64,000 bases of DNA from Ohtaekwangia sp. (GCA_021155195.1 JAJNPV010000021.1:248001-312000); one strand, 5' to 3'; positions 8,098-17,369 are shown, counted from the stretch's first letter. Notes: generated from the letters alone by a model not told the origin. Numbers and translations: made by a program.

Positions 8098-9234
8098 ATG
8101 TATCAAAACGACAAAGACAAAAACATTTTAAACAACAACAACATGACACTCAAAAGCAGAATCAAAGAAAGAGGGATCAACGCGATTATGGTTCTCGTTT
8201 TATTTTTCATCATGAGTATCTACTCGTGTGTAGCACAGGGGCAACAGCTTGACCCGCATTTGCCCGGCAATACGGTAAAAACGGCCGGTAACATTATCAA
8301 TGTGTCGAAAGAAGTTAATTTGGAGGCGAAGGCAGTACCGATGCGCAGCTCAATCAACAGCCCGTTTGCAGAATTGAAGCCAGCGTTTTCTCCTAAAGGA
8401 GACAAATTGTACTTCAGTAGAGTAGCCCATCCTAACAATACGAATGGAGTAGATGATCAGGAAGACGTTTGGTATTCTAACTATGATACCTTAACCAAGG
8501 ACTGGTCCGAACCAATCCGCATGTCAGGGCACCTCAACAACAGCGGTCCTAACTTTATACAAAACGTGAGCGTAACGGGTGACACGCTGATTCTAGGCAA
8601 CCAATATTTAAAGAAAGGCAAAATGAGAGATGGTGTTTCTTACAGTGTAAACATCAACGGAGAATGGTCATTCCCTAAACCAATCACGATCCTCAATGAT
8701 TATAATATGTCACAACATGGCAACCACTTTGTATCCCTGAAGTCGGGGGTGATCATCTCAGCAGTAGAACGTTCGGAAAGTGTAGGCCACCGCGACTTGT
8801 ATGTAAGTTTCTGGAACGGAAAATATGCTACCGAGCCTGTGAACATGGGCGGTGTGATCAACTCAACCCTGGAGGAATCATCTCCCTACCTGGCCTCTGA
8901 TAACAAGACGCTTTACTTCGCTTCGAAAGGACACAATGGGTACGGAGGCTATGATATTTTTATGACAACGCGGTTAGATGACTCGTGGACCAACTGGACA
9001 GTCCCTGTAAACTTAGGCCCTGCAGTGAATGGTCAAATGGATGAAGAATTTTTCAGCATCACACACCGTGGCCGATATGCGATCTTCGCTAAGAAGATGG
9101 GTATCCACAATGAAGACTTGTATAAGATATCAGTAGAGGACTTGTTCAACAACAATACGACACCCGATCCTCGTGTCACTAGTTCTTTCAACAAGACGAT
9201 TAAGAAAGAACGTCATACATTGAATACACTATAG
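8098..9234 (+). CDS. Exported PD40 (WD40-like) beta-propeller protein
   Basis: About 378 aa. After a charged N-terminus there is a hydrophobic export segment (AIMVLVLFFIMSIYSCVAQ), which could be a lipoprotein signal (IYSC) or a type I signal peptide. The rest has at least four PD40-like blades (LKPAFSPKGDKLYFSR, SSPYLASDNKTLYFASKGHN, GGYDIFMTTR, EEFFSITHRGRYAIFAKKM). Such propellers occur in TolB-like and OmpA-linked periplasmic proteins; this one has no OmpA domain, so its partner is unknown. The ATG at 8098 is taken; 8143 (MTLKSRIKERG) is equally plausible and gives a more usual signal peptide. A strong terminator follows at 9262. Confidence 0.75.
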   Translation: MYQNDKDKNILNNNNMTLKSRIKERGINAIMVLVLFFIMSIYSCVAQGQQLDPHLPGNTVKTAGNIINVSKEVNLEAKAVPMRSSINSPFAELKPAFSPKGDKLYFSRVAHPNNTNGVDDQEDVWYSNYDTLTKDWSEPIRMSGHLNNSGPNFIQNVSVTGDTLILGNQYLKKGKMRDGVSYSVNINGEWSFPKPITILNDYNMSQHGNHFVSLKSGVIISAVERSESVGHRDLYVSFWNGKYATEPVNMGGVINSTLEESSPYLASDNKTLYFASKGHNGYGGYDIFMTTRLDDSWTNWTVPVNLGPAVNGQMDEEFFSITHRGRYAIFAKKMGIHNEDLYKISVEDLFNNNTTPDPRVTSSFNKTIKKERHTLNTL

Positions 9235-9261
9235 AAATTTGTTTTGATTCGTTTATGTCTT

Positions 9262-9286
9262 GGCTGGGGTAACCCAGCCTTTTTTT
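9262..9286 (+). terminator. Rho-independent terminator after the PD40 gene
   Basis: A perfect 7 bp stem (GGCTGGG/CCCAGCC) with a GTAA loop, directly followed by seven T residues, 27 bp after the stop of the PD40 gene. Confidence 0.92.
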
Positions 9287-9320
9287 ATGAACCTGCAACA
9301 AGAAGCATTTTTGAAAATCG

Positions 9321-11162
9321 TTACATTGATGATGGTAACTCGTCAAGTCGATCTTTTCCCAGTGAAAAAAAGAAGGTGGCTCCTTCATTAACTTTGGCGT
9401 CAGCCCAAATCTTTCCACCATGTTTAGTCACAATACGATTAACAATTGCTAATCCTACACCTGTTCCCTCAAAATCAACTTCAGAATGGAGACGTTGGAA
9501 GACACCAAAAAGTTTATCATAATAATCCATATCAAAGCCAGCGCCATTATCTTTTACATAATAAACAACATCATCGGATTTCATACTCCCGATTTCAATC
9601 ACAATTTTTTCTTTGTGTTGGGAATACTTAATTGCATTGGAAATTAGGTTTACCCAAATCTGCTGGATTGTACCATGATCGCCATAAGCAGAAGGTAAAG
9701 GCAATACAGTAATAGAAAGGGAGTCTTGGTTTTGATGTTCCTCAACAATGGTTTGAACAATATGATCCATCGATACCGATGATTTTGTCAATGCTTTTCT
9801 TCCCATCCGCGAAAAGGCTAACAAGTCATCAATAAGTTGCCCCATTTTCTCTCCGTTCTTTAAAATAATATTTATTATTCGTTTTGCTTCATCATCAAAC
9901 AAACTTTCATATTCTTCAACAAGAATATTCATATACCCATGGACAGAGCGAAGGGGAGCCCGTAAATCATGGGAAACAGAATAGGAAAATGATTCTAATT
10001 CCTGGTTGACAACCTCCAACTCATGCGTCCGTTCGGCAACCATGTCTGAAAGTTTTTGATTAAATAATTTTATTTCAGTTTCTGCTCGTTTCCTTTCTGT
10101 AACATCGGTTATGAATCCACAAAAAGATATTTCCGCTCCGGTTTTCAATACACTAATCGATAACTCAATAGGAAATTCACTACCTTCCTTACGCAACGCA
10201 GTAAGTTCAAGGAGCTTGTCAATAGCAGGGCCTTGCCCCGTACGGAAAAAATGTTCAAGCCCCTTGCTGTGAGCAATTCGAAAATTTTCGGGAATAATAG
10301 TAGAAGCTAATTCTTTTCCTATGGCCTCTGAGCGCATCCATCCAAACATTTCTTCAGCTCGCTTATTCCAATCAGTAATAATTCCTTTGGCATTCATGAC
10401 AATCACAGCACTCATGGCCGAATTGACCACCGCATGTAGTTTGGCACTGCTTTCACTAAGCGCATGGGTTTGTTCTTCGATGCGCATCAACATATGATTG
10501 AACGCTTCGGTCAATAATCCGATCTCGTCATCATCATACTTTTGAGCCCGCACAGAATAATCTTGTTTGTCTGAAATAGCTTTTGCAGTACCAGCCAACG
10601 CTAAAATAGGAGCCGAAATTTGTCGCTGTAAATTCCGGGAAAGCAAAAACGCAAGCAACAAAGCAACTACAATTACTAATAGAGTAATGCCTCCATAAAG
10701 ACGGAAGCGCTCATACATAAAACTCATATCGGATAATAAATATAAGGTTCCTATCCGCTTACCTTCATGGTCAATCGATACAAATCCATGCAGATGAGAT
10801 TCATCAAACCGAAATCCGTCCTCACTTAATGCGGCAGGCAATGCATCTTCTGAGATATCCAGAGGATAGTGTGAAAAAAGATTTCCTTCTTTAGTATATA
10901 TACCCGCCATATTAATTTGAGGTTCCGCTTTAAGGGCGAGTAATATTTCCCTAGCAGCCTCGGAGTCATCGAAGGTTAGCGCGGCCGTGCTATTTGCAGC
11001 AATGATCTCTCCCAGGATGGACAGCTCCCTGATACTGGTTCTGCGAGAAGTGATAAACTCATTTATGAAAAGTGCAGAACAGGTAAGCAGCAATACAGCG
11101 GTGCAGGTTAATAGAATAACATGCATTAACTTTTGTTGTATGCTTGAACCGTTTAGTGCCAT
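9321..11162 (-). CDS. Membrane sensor kinase: CHASE8-like, HAMP, PAS, HisKA, HATPase
   Basis: A 613-aa inner-membrane kinase (ATG at 11162, 2 bp after the stop of the YfiR-like gene). Two membrane helices (about 12-34 and 156-175) flank a periplasmic CHASE8-like domain (ELSILGEIIAANSTAALTF). HAMP follows at about 176-232, PAS at 243-355, then a coiled linker and HisKA with about His398 in SVSHDLRAPLRS. HATPase_c has IWVNLISNAIKYS, DNGAGFD and GTGVGLAIV. It is last in the operon receiver - TonB receptor - YfiR-like - kinase. The inferred pathway runs from a ligand at the outer-membrane receptor, through the periplasmic YfiR-like protein, to this kinase and the single-domain receiver. Confidence 0.9.
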   Translation of the reverse strand: MALNGSSIQQKLMHVILLTCTAVLLLTCSALFINEFITSRRTSIRELSILGEIIAANSTAALTFDDSEAAREILLALKAEPQINMAGIYTKEGNLFSHYPLDISEDALPAALSEDGFRFDESHLHGFVSIDHEGKRIGTLYLLSDMSFMYERFRLYGGITLLVIVVALLLAFLLSRNLQRQISAPILALAGTAKAISDKQDYSVRAQKYDDDEIGLLTEAFNHMLMRIEEQTHALSESSAKLHAVVNSAMSAVIVMNAKGIITDWNKRAEEMFGWMRSEAIGKELASTIIPENFRIAHSKGLEHFFRTGQGPAIDKLLELTALRKEGSEFPIELSISVLKTGAEISFCGFITDVTERKRAETEIKLFNQKLSDMVAERTHELEVVNQELESFSYSVSHDLRAPLRSVHGYMNILVEEYESLFDDEAKRIINIILKNGEKMGQLIDDLLAFSRMGRKALTKSSVSMDHIVQTIVEEHQNQDSLSITVLPLPSAYGDHGTIQQIWVNLISNAIKYSQHKEKIVIEIGSMKSDDVVYYVKDNGAGFDMDYYDKLFGVFQRLHSEVDFEGTGVGLAIVNRIVTKHGGKIWADAKVNEGATFFFSLGKDRLDELPSSM

Positions 11163-11164
11163 AC

Positions 11165-11713
11165 TCAATGAGTTTGGGATTCAACAATGTCGGCAAGCCT
11201 CAGTAATTTCGAACTACAAACTAGTTCTTCTTTCTTAACCGCACTTAGGTTGATTCGAATTCGAGTTTTGTTTGCCTCCGTATAGAGCCGAATCATACCC
11301 CCAAGCCTCGCAAAGTTGGAAGCATCGCTAACAGTAAGAATGTTTTTTGACTTAAGACGATCCAGAATGCCTTTCATTTCGTCTTTATCATTGGGAATAA
11401 TATAGAGAACATGACAAGCCGTGATTTCATCTGCTCTATTAAACCGTTGAATGACCAAGGGATGTTTTTTTACTTGCTCATTCTTAACAGTCTCATCCAG
11501 GTAGGACCCAAAAGGATCTTTACCCAAAATGCCAATCACAAAGGGACTGTCATCTTCAGGAAGAACATCTAAGGGCCATTCCACATAGTGAGAGAAATTG
11601 AAAAGGAAAACCGCCTTAACTTTATACTCGTTGGAGGGTTCAGGTTGGGGCTGTCGGTATGAAAAAAGAAAAAAAGAAAACCCTAGCCAGAATATTGAAG
11701 TGAGAAATTTCAT
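11165..11713 (-). CDS. YfiR/DUF4154-family periplasmic protein
   Basis: A 182-aa exported protein: hydrophobic N-terminus (FLTSIFWLGFSFFLFSY), then the DUF4154 signature KVKAVFLFNFSHYVEWP, VIGILGKDPFG, CHVLYIIP, a central helix before NILTVSD and RIRINLSAVKKEELVCSSKL. YfiR in Pseudomonas is a periplasmic repressor of a membrane signalling enzyme; other family members sit between a TonB-dependent receptor and a CHASE8 histidine kinase, exactly as here. The start overlaps the receptor gene by 4 bp (ATGA), and the kinase follows 2 bp downstream, so translation is probably coupled. Confidence 0.85.
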   Translation of the reverse strand: MKFLTSIFWLGFSFFLFSYRQPQPEPSNEYKVKAVFLFNFSHYVEWPLDVLPEDDSPFVIGILGKDPFGSYLDETVKNEQVKKHPLVIQRFNRADEITACHVLYIIPNDKDEMKGILDRLKSKNILTVSDASNFARLGGMIRLYTEANKTRIRINLSAVKKEELVCSSKLLRLADIVESQTH

Positions 11714-13791
11714 AGTTGGAAGGCCATCTTAACATAAAAACTCCGCTCAACATCTTCTCTTGGATTTGGACTCGAGATGACATACTCGGAATGTTGAGCG
11801 TTCAAAAGATTTTGACCAGTAACCGAAATCTCTAATTTTTTTTTTGGTAACCAGGCTAGCTTGAGATCTAACTCAGAATATTTTGGAACAGTACCGGGTA
11901 CGCCTCCATTATTGTATTTAAATGAGTCCACAAATCGAAGCCCACCATACACTTCAAAATTCTTTGTTAGATTGATGAAGGAGCGAACAGAAAATCGATG
12001 CCTCGGATCGGCAGTTTCATTAAGTGCTTGATTGAAATCTTCCTTACCCGATTTTATTCTGATGTCGTCCCGCAGCAAGGTATATCCACCATTAATCCGC
12101 CACCAGTCAGCAACCTGATACGTAAGCCGCCACTCAAATCCATACGTTTCGCCTTCAAGATTATTTTCATAGAAAAATGGAAAGGTAAGTCCATACTGAT
12201 CCGCTGGACTTTGACTTGTACTCCTGATCCGATCATATGTATTATAGAATGTCGAAAAGGAACTTGTGACTTTTGTACCAAACTGAATCCGGTGCCCAAG
12301 TTCATAGGCAATCAAAGTCTCAGACCGAAAGTTTGCTCCACCAATGAGAAGATTCTCCACAATGGGTGCGAAACCCGGTGTAGGGATCCGGATGTGCCTG
12401 TCAATTCGGGAAGGCATCCTCACAGCCCGTGAAACCGCAGTCCATAAAAGTTGCTTCGAGGTAAGATTCCATTGTAGCCTCATACTTGGCTCATACTCAA
12501 ATCCCGTATAGTCATTATGCTCTACCTTGGTGCCCACCGTGAAGGAAAGATTATCGAACACCGAAATTTCATCCTGGACAAAGACGCTGAATAAGTTTCG
12601 GTCTAAAACTTCTGGAATGAATGCAAGACCGGGGGCATTTTTTACTTCATCATGCGTATATCGGTAACCTAAACCCCAAACGAAATGATGGCGCGTTCCC
12701 AAACTTAATGTGTGCTGAAAATCGAGATCATAGGTATCCAGATTATCATTTAACGTACCGGCTGGCGCCAACACAATAGAATTGTCATCTGTTCTTGACT
12801 CAGAAACATCTTGTATAAAAAATGTTTTGTCATAATAGAGTTGAAGGCGTATCTCTGAACGTTCAGAAAAAACATGCGACCATCTGCCAAGAATATTTCC
12901 TCCTTGCTGATCACTCTTACCTCCAGCAGAAAGGTTTGCCTGACCATTATAATAATCTCCTTGAAACGTGAATTCATTTTTCTCAGAGGATTTTGAATCT
13001 AGCCGAAATCCCCCTTGTCCCATCCACCAGACATCTGACGCTTCTTCTCCATCCGGATAAACTGCTTCATCACGATTGAAGTATTTACCATACATCCGAA
13101 GAAAAGTTTTTTCCCCAAGCCTCGTTCCATACCGTATCCCTGTAGATACCCGCAATTGAGAGCCACCACCGGCCTCCCCGTAAAATCCCTGCGTGTCATA
13201 CGCTTTTTTAGTGATTATGTTAATCACTCCATTGACTGCATTAGCGCCCCATAATGTTCCACCAGTACCACTGATCACTTCAATGCGCTCAACATCTGCT
13301 AATAAATAGTCTTGCCGATCCCAGAATACTCCTGAGAAAAGCGGTGTATAAACTGTTCTCCCATCAATAAGAACTAGAAGTTTATTGGCTAGATCAGTAT
13401 TGAACCCGCGCGCACTAATCGCCCAATCGTGTGAATTTTTTTGAGCAATGTGAAGATTGGTTGCCAGCCGCAATGCATCTGGTATGCTTGTAGCGCCTGC
13501 GCGCCTGATGTCGTCCTGGGTAATCACTTGAATTGCCGAAGCCGCTTCCGTTAGCTTCTCTGCGCGTCTCGAAACTGACATCACCTCAACATTTAACAAT
13601 TCTTCCATGCTGAGTTTTTTCAAGGTGTCCGGTGTCAGGAGACTCTGCATTGTCTGGCTAAACAGTAATTCTGAATTCAAGGTCAGCAAAATAAAAATAA
13701 GAAGGCCAGAAAATGATCTTGAGTAACGCGTACGCTTGGCTTGAACACACAATCTGGAAAGAGCATCTATCCATGGAGTTCTTTCAATCAT
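11710..13791 (-). CDS. TonB-dependent outer-membrane receptor
   Basis: A 693-aa receptor. An export segment lies at about 28-46 (LLIFILLTLNSELLFSQ). The plug domain begins with LKKLSMEELLNVEVMSVSRR and continues through AISARGFNTDLANKLLVLID, RIEVISGTGGTLWGANAVNG and VINIITKKA. The rest is a 22-strand barrel ending in an aromatic C-terminus (SFYVKMAFQL). The MEELLNVEV box and the GFN/FANKLLVLIDGR-type plug are typical of receptors linked to YfiR-like proteins rather than SusC. No SusD partner is present. The substrate cannot be read from the sequence. The gene overlaps both neighbours by 4 bp in a four-gene operon. Confidence 0.92.
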   Translation of the reverse strand: MIERTPWIDALSRLCVQAKRTRYSRSFSGLLIFILLTLNSELLFSQTMQSLLTPDTLKKLSMEELLNVEVMSVSRRAEKLTEAASAIQVITQDDIRRAGATSIPDALRLATNLHIAQKNSHDWAISARGFNTDLANKLLVLIDGRTVYTPLFSGVFWDRQDYLLADVERIEVISGTGGTLWGANAVNGVINIITKKAYDTQGFYGEAGGGSQLRVSTGIRYGTRLGEKTFLRMYGKYFNRDEAVYPDGEEASDVWWMGQGGFRLDSKSSEKNEFTFQGDYYNGQANLSAGGKSDQQGGNILGRWSHVFSERSEIRLQLYYDKTFFIQDVSESRTDDNSIVLAPAGTLNDNLDTYDLDFQHTLSLGTRHHFVWGLGYRYTHDEVKNAPGLAFIPEVLDRNLFSVFVQDEISVFDNLSFTVGTKVEHNDYTGFEYEPSMRLQWNLTSKQLLWTAVSRAVRMPSRIDRHIRIPTPGFAPIVENLLIGGANFRSETLIAYELGHRIQFGTKVTSSFSTFYNTYDRIRSTSQSPADQYGLTFPFFYENNLEGETYGFEWRLTYQVADWWRINGGYTLLRDDIRIKSGKEDFNQALNETADPRHRFSVRSFINLTKNFEVYGGLRFVDSFKYNNGGVPGTVPKYSELDLKLAWLPKKKLEISVTGQNLLNAQHSEYVISSPNPREDVERSFYVKMAFQL

Positions 13792-14231
13792 TTAATTGCT
13801 TTATTGACCACCATCCAATACATCCCCAATCCATTTATCGTTTTTGAAAAATCATTAAAATTAACGGGCTTCACGATGTAACTATTGGCACCCAAATCAT
13901 AAGCCTTCTGAACATCTGGATGCTCAGCTGAGGAAGTCAGAATTACGATCGGGATACTTTTCATTTGTGGATCAAGTTTTAGTTTTTCAAGTACTTCTAG
14001 ACCGTTGACTTTTGGCATCTTCAAATCCAACAAAATGACCTTGGGCATTTGATTGATATTTCGACCGGAAAATTCTCCGCGCCCAAAAATAAAATCCAAT
14101 GCTTTGGCGCCATCCTCTAAATGAATAAGGTTATTTGCCAGCTTCTGTTTCTTAAGGGTGCGAATGGTTAATTCTGCGTCCGCTAGATTGTCTTCGACAA
14201 TTAAAATTTCTACTTCCTGGTTGTCTATCAT
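13788..14231 (-). CDS. Single-domain response regulator (Rcp1/CheY-like)
   Basis: A 147-aa stand-alone receiver with no output domain. It shows the acidic pair in ILIVEDNLADAE, the phospho-acceptor Asp in KVILLDLKMPKVNG, the conserved Thr/Ser in PIVILTSSAEHPD and the lysine in NSYIVKPVNF. The ATG at 14231 is chosen over an upstream TTG at 14276. This also puts the operator-like dyad at 14297-14311 about 65 bp upstream, as at the two other receiver genes. It is the first gene of the operon that ends with the CHASE8 kinase, probably its phosphodonor. Confidence 0.88.
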   Translation of the reverse strand: MIDNQEVEILIVEDNLADAELTIRTLKKQKLANNLIHLEDGAKALDFIFGRGEFSGRNINQMPKVILLDLKMPKVNGLEVLEKLKLDPQMKSIPIVILTSSAEHPDVQKAYDLGANSYIVKPVNFNDFSKTINGLGMYWMVVNKAIK

Positions 14232-14296
14232 GTGGGAAAACAAGTTTCTTGAGCTAGACAATATAGACTGGTTCAAATAGTAAGGTCTTCATATGG

Positions 14297-14311
14297 TAGG
14301 AGTAACTCCTA
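14297..14311. promoter_or_regulatory. Operator-like dyad, site 2 (TAGGAGTAACTCCTA)
   Basis: A perfect 15 bp inverted repeat, identical to the core of site 1, 65 bp upstream of the minus-strand receiver gene that starts at 14231. Site 3 lies 106 bp to the right, so the two sites sit in the divergent promoter region between this operon and the lipoprotein gene at 14519. Confidence 0.65.
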
Positions 14312-14417
14312 TTCCTTTTGATGGTAAGCTGACATGATATCAAAGGAACGGGCAAGCTTTGCACGATCCAGTGTCAACTCATTTACGTTCCATTACACCA
14401 ATGAAGGGATAAAAAAA

Positions 14418-14434
14418 ATGGGAGTTACTCCCAT
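14418..14434. promoter_or_regulatory. Operator-like dyad, site 3 (ATGGGAGTTACTCCCAT)
   Basis: A perfect 17 bp inverted repeat with the same GGAGTnACTCC core but altered outer bases, kept symmetrical on both arms. It lies 84 bp upstream of the ATG of the lipoprotein gene at 14519. Compensating changes on both arms argue for selection on symmetry. Confidence 0.65.
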
Positions 14435-14518
14435 GTAAAAAGAGTATGTCCAAACAGAGGCAATAACTAGCATTGATGTTTAAGCAATTCCTGTAATAAA
14501 TTTTTAAACCCACACATC

Positions 14519-15019
14519 ATGAAAAGTTCTCTTACAAACGCAGCAACATTTATCATCCTGTTTTCACTCACACTTTCTTGCAATGAACAAGAGGTGACGG
14601 TGAATCCGAATAATACATTTTCTTCAGGTACGATCTCAGATGGACAAAATAAAAGTTCAAGTCGGGCACGGAGCGGAGATCTATTGTTTGATGGTTCAGA
14701 AGGGGATCCAATAGATATTAATACAGCTACCCGATGGGCAGCCAATTATAAAGCTACGTTGGAAAATCCTAATGATATCCGAGCACATTTTTTTGGAACT
14801 GAAATCCTTCAACTGTTACTTAATGAATCCGGTTGTGTCGGAATCCGAATGTATTATGCACTTGATGATAATGGGATTAAAAAACTGTTGTTGGTTGGTG
14901 TCGATGCATCGGGTGAAGATTTACGCCCGGTTGAAGGAGTAACCTTGGGCGTTGGGGGAAATATCGTTGCTGATTTTTCATTTCCTTGTCCAGATTACTG
15001 TCCACCCAAGTCACTATAG
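14519..15019 (+). CDS. Lipoprotein of unknown function
   Basis: A 166-aa predicted lipoprotein: MKSSLTNAATFIILFSLTLSC is a signal peptide with lipobox LTLSC. The mature part starts with a low-complexity Ser/Asn-rich linker and has a compact domain with NTATRWAANYKATLENPN, AHFFGTEILQLLLNESGCVG, IRMYYALDDNG and LLLVGVDASGEDL, ending in a Cys-rich PCPDYCPP tail. I know this pattern only as a hypothetical protein of Bacteroidota. It stands upstream of a 7TM protein, a broken kinase and a NarL regulator and has its own dyad operator, so it may be a target or sensor component of that system. Confidence 0.65.
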   Translation: MKSSLTNAATFIILFSLTLSCNEQEVTVNPNNTFSSGTISDGQNKSSSRARSGDLLFDGSEGDPIDINTATRWAANYKATLENPNDIRAHFFGTEILQLLLNESGCVGIRMYYALDDNGIKKLLLVGVDASGEDLRPVEGVTLGVGGNIVADFSFPCPDYCPPKSL

Positions 15020-15057
15020 CCTTTTGTATATTTACTGTCCAGATTAGCGTATTCTAA

Positions 15058-15723
15058 ATGCAGTTTGAATTTTATATTGCATATTTTTCATTCGGATCAA
15101 TTGTGATCCCACTTTTTATTGCCATGCTGCAATGGAAAAGAATGACAGATGAATTAAAGATATTAAGGACTCTTCTAATAATATCGTTACTATCCGATTT
15201 ACTTAGTTTGGTACTTATCACGTACTCTCTTAATACCTATTGGATCGGGAATATTTTCATGATTGCCCAATTGGCTTTATTGATTATACTTTTCAGAAGT
15301 CAATTGCAGTATCATAACGTAATTAATTCAATCTTATTGACATCTATATTATTTTGCCTATTAAACGTTGGATTCATTCAAGGGCCATTTGTATTTAACT
15401 CCTTATCGAATGTAATAGCTTGCCTGATCCTAATCAGCTTTTGCTTGTACTATTTTTACCACTTATTAAACGACCTCCCGACCATCCATATCCAGCATTT
15501 ACCCATGTTATGGATTTCATTTGGTGTATTGACATATTATGGTGGAAATTTCTTTTTGTTTCTGGTGAAAAATTATCTCACCTATGGAGAAACTGGCTCA
15601 CACAAGACCATGTGGATTTTACATAACTTGCTAAACATCGTTAAAAATATACTTTTTGCTATCGGTCTATGGAAGGGTTATCGCAAGGTGAGGTCATCTA
15701 CATTATCGTCCTTGGCTCCCTAG
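15058..15723 (+). CDS. Polytopic membrane protein (about seven helices), unknown function
   Basis: A 221-aa integral membrane protein with about seven hydrophobic segments (for example FGSIVIPLFIAMLQW, LLIISLLSDLLSLVLIT, FMIAQLALLIILF, ILFAIGLWKGY) and short loops. There is no catalytic motif I recognise. It overlaps the following sensor kinase gene by 55 bp and lies 38 bp after the lipoprotein gene, so the four genes probably form one signalling unit. It could be a membrane sensor for the kinase. Confidence 0.65.
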   Translation: MQFEFYIAYFSFGSIVIPLFIAMLQWKRMTDELKILRTLLIISLLSDLLSLVLITYSLNTYWIGNIFMIAQLALLIILFRSQLQYHNVINSILLTSILFCLLNVGFIQGPFVFNSLSNVIACLILISFCLYYFYHLLNDLPTIHIQHLPMLWISFGVLTYYGGNFFLFLVKNYLTYGETGSHKTMWILHNLLNIVKNILFAIGLWKGYRKVRSSTLSSLAP

Positions 15724-16459
15724 TGATGTTCTTGTTCATAGCAGGATTTGCAGTATTTATATCCATGTATCAAAAACGTATGCTACAAGAACAGGAAAAA
15801 AGAAGAATCATCGAACTGGATTATCAGCAGCAGATGATTCAGTCACAAATTGATTCACAGGAAACCGAGCGCAAGCGGATTGCTGCGGATCTTCATGACT
15901 CTATCGGATCGCTTCTCTGGGCAGCGAAACTCAACATCGCTTACCTAGGAAGATTGTCAAATTTTAATGGCGAAATGAAAGATTCGTATCTCGAAACAAT
16001 GAAGATACTAGACCAATCAATCGACTCGGTCAAAAGAATCTCATGGGAACTTACCCCGGAAGCGTTTCACCATACCGGACTTTCCTCATCCATTATGGAA
16101 TTATGTTCACGCCTCAATGGGAAAGGCCAGGTAATAGTATTCAAGGAGAAAGGCAATCAATTGTTTTGGAAGGATGACCGTGCATTATGGCATTTAGAAT
16201 CGTTCAGGAACTACTCAACAATGCCGTGAAACATGCGAAGGCCAATAGCATTTTGGTAAATCTTAACTGGAATTCGAATAAGCTATTAATTGAAGTACAA
16301 GATGATGGAATTGGTTTCACCCTCAATGATAAAATTCGAAACGGAGTGGGGTGGTGGAATATTATTCATCGCTCAAAAATGATTGATGCGGCAATTGAGG
16401 TAAAGCAAAATCATCAACAAGGATCGGCCATCGAATTAACGGTGCCTTTGTCATCATGA
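15669..16459 (+). pseudogene. LytS/DegS-type (HisKA_3) sensor kinase interrupted by a -1 frameshift
   Basis: Two frames together make one kinase. The first (15669-16229) has a membrane helix (VIYIIVLGSLVMFLFIAGF), a coiled segment and the HisKA_3 phosphorylation box ETERKRIAADLHDSIGSLLW. The second, starting around 16187, supplies the HATPase part: FRIVQELLNNAVKHAKA, DDGIGF and GSAIELTVPL. Adding one T to the TTT run at 16193-16195 joins them (DRALWH then FRIVQELL). All functional motifs are otherwise intact, so this may be a sequencing error rather than real inactivation. The reading frame ends in a 4 bp overlap with the NarL regulator at 16456, its obvious partner. Confidence 0.85.
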
Positions 16460-17100
16460 ATAAACTGAAGGTATACATTGCTGATGATCATACCTTCGTA
16501 CGCAAAGGGATGATTCGCTTGTTGAATACCTTTGATCGCATCGGTGAAGTAAAGGAAGCCGCCAACGGAAATGAACTCATCGCGCTGGTCAAAAAAACAA
16601 TCCCTGATCTAGTGGTGCTGGATCTCGAAATGCCTCAAAAAAATGGATTTGATACTTCAAAATATTTGATTGACCATTATCCTGAAGTGGGCATCTTAAT
16701 TTTGACGATGCACACAGAAGAAGTGTTTATTCTTAATTTAATTGAATTGGGAGTTCATGGCTTTTTAAACAAAAGTGCAGAACCGGAAGAAGTGGAACGT
16801 GCTCTCTATGCAGTGGCGGATAATGATTTCTACCGAAATGAAATCATAAATCAGGCCTTGCGAAGTAGCGTTCGAAGAAATGTTAAAGCCGCTACTACTA
16901 AGCTAAGCCCCCGAGAACTCGAAATTCTGATGCTCATTTGTATGGAACATACTCCTTCCGAAATTAGTACACGCTTGAGAATTAGTGAAAAAACTTTCTT
17001 CAATCACAGATCGAATATCCTTGTTAAACTAGGGGTTCGTGGCAACGTGGGACTAGTGAAATATGCTTACCAAAATCACTTACTTGAATTGATAGTTTGA
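16456..17100 (+). CDS. NarL/LuxR-family response regulator
   Basis: A 214-aa regulator. The receiver has the acidic pair in YIADDHTFVRKG, phospho-acceptor Asp56 in LVVLDLEMPQKNG, and the pocket lysine in HGFLNKSAEP. The LuxR-type helix-turn-helix is LSPRELEILMLICMEHTPSE through ISEKTFFNHRSNILVKLGV. It overlaps the frameshifted kinase by 4 bp (ATGA), so the pair is translationally coupled. The two genes resemble DegS/DegU-type systems in which the kinase controls a NarL-like activator. The nearby GGAGTnACTCC dyads are possible targets. Confidence 0.92.
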   Translation: MNKLKVYIADDHTFVRKGMIRLLNTFDRIGEVKEAANGNELIALVKKTIPDLVVLDLEMPQKNGFDTSKYLIDHYPEVGILILTMHTEEVFILNLIELGVHGFLNKSAEPEEVERALYAVADNDFYRNEIINQALRSSVRRNVKAATTKLSPRELEILMLICMEHTPSEISTRLRISEKTFFNHRSNILVKLGVRGNVGLVKYAYQNHLLELIV

Positions 17101-17369
17101 TCTACGTCCTTTGCTGCATACCAATCAAAGAACTTTAGGGACTTTTCAGGAAACAGATTCCATCGGGATGATTGAAATTCAGAATCAAACCATTGGCAAT
17201 GCAATAAGCATCGCTTCATTTTTCGATTTTTGCACACCTCTACAATCACCATTAAATAACCACCACTCTTTAATTGTACTGAATCCCCTACTTTGAATTT
17301 TGTTGTGGGACCGAATAGCCATTTCTTAATCTTTACTACTAGGGCAATTATTTTTCTTGTTGAAGACAT
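17076..17369 (-). CDS. YodC-like DUF2158 small protein
   Basis: A 97-aa protein. The central part matches the DUF2158 pattern: FKVGDSVQLKSGGYLMVIVE, then a Cys-bearing strand (RCLLHCQWFD) and FQSSRWNLFPEKSLKF. The fold is a small SH3-like barrel of unknown function; the basic N-terminus (STRKIIALVVKIKKWLF) is longer than usual. It converges on the NarL regulator with a 25 bp overlap and lies directly downstream of the broken receiver gene on the same strand, so it may have been the second gene of that transcript. Confidence 0.7.
   Translation of the reverse strand: MSSTRKIIALVVKIKKWLFGPTTKFKVGDSVQLKSGGYLMVIVEVCKNRKMKRCLLHCQWFDSEFQSSRWNLFPEKSLKFFDWYAAKDVDQTINSSK

Noticed and set aside
9244..9522. 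Open plus-strand frame of 92 codons after the PD40 gene
   Set aside because: It is antisense to the well-supported CHASE8 kinase gene and contains the terminator; no protein-like motif.
15669..16459. Programmed frameshifting of the sensor kinase
   Set aside because: No slippery heptamer with downstream structure was recognised at the join, and the same kind of one-base defect occurs in three unrelated genes.
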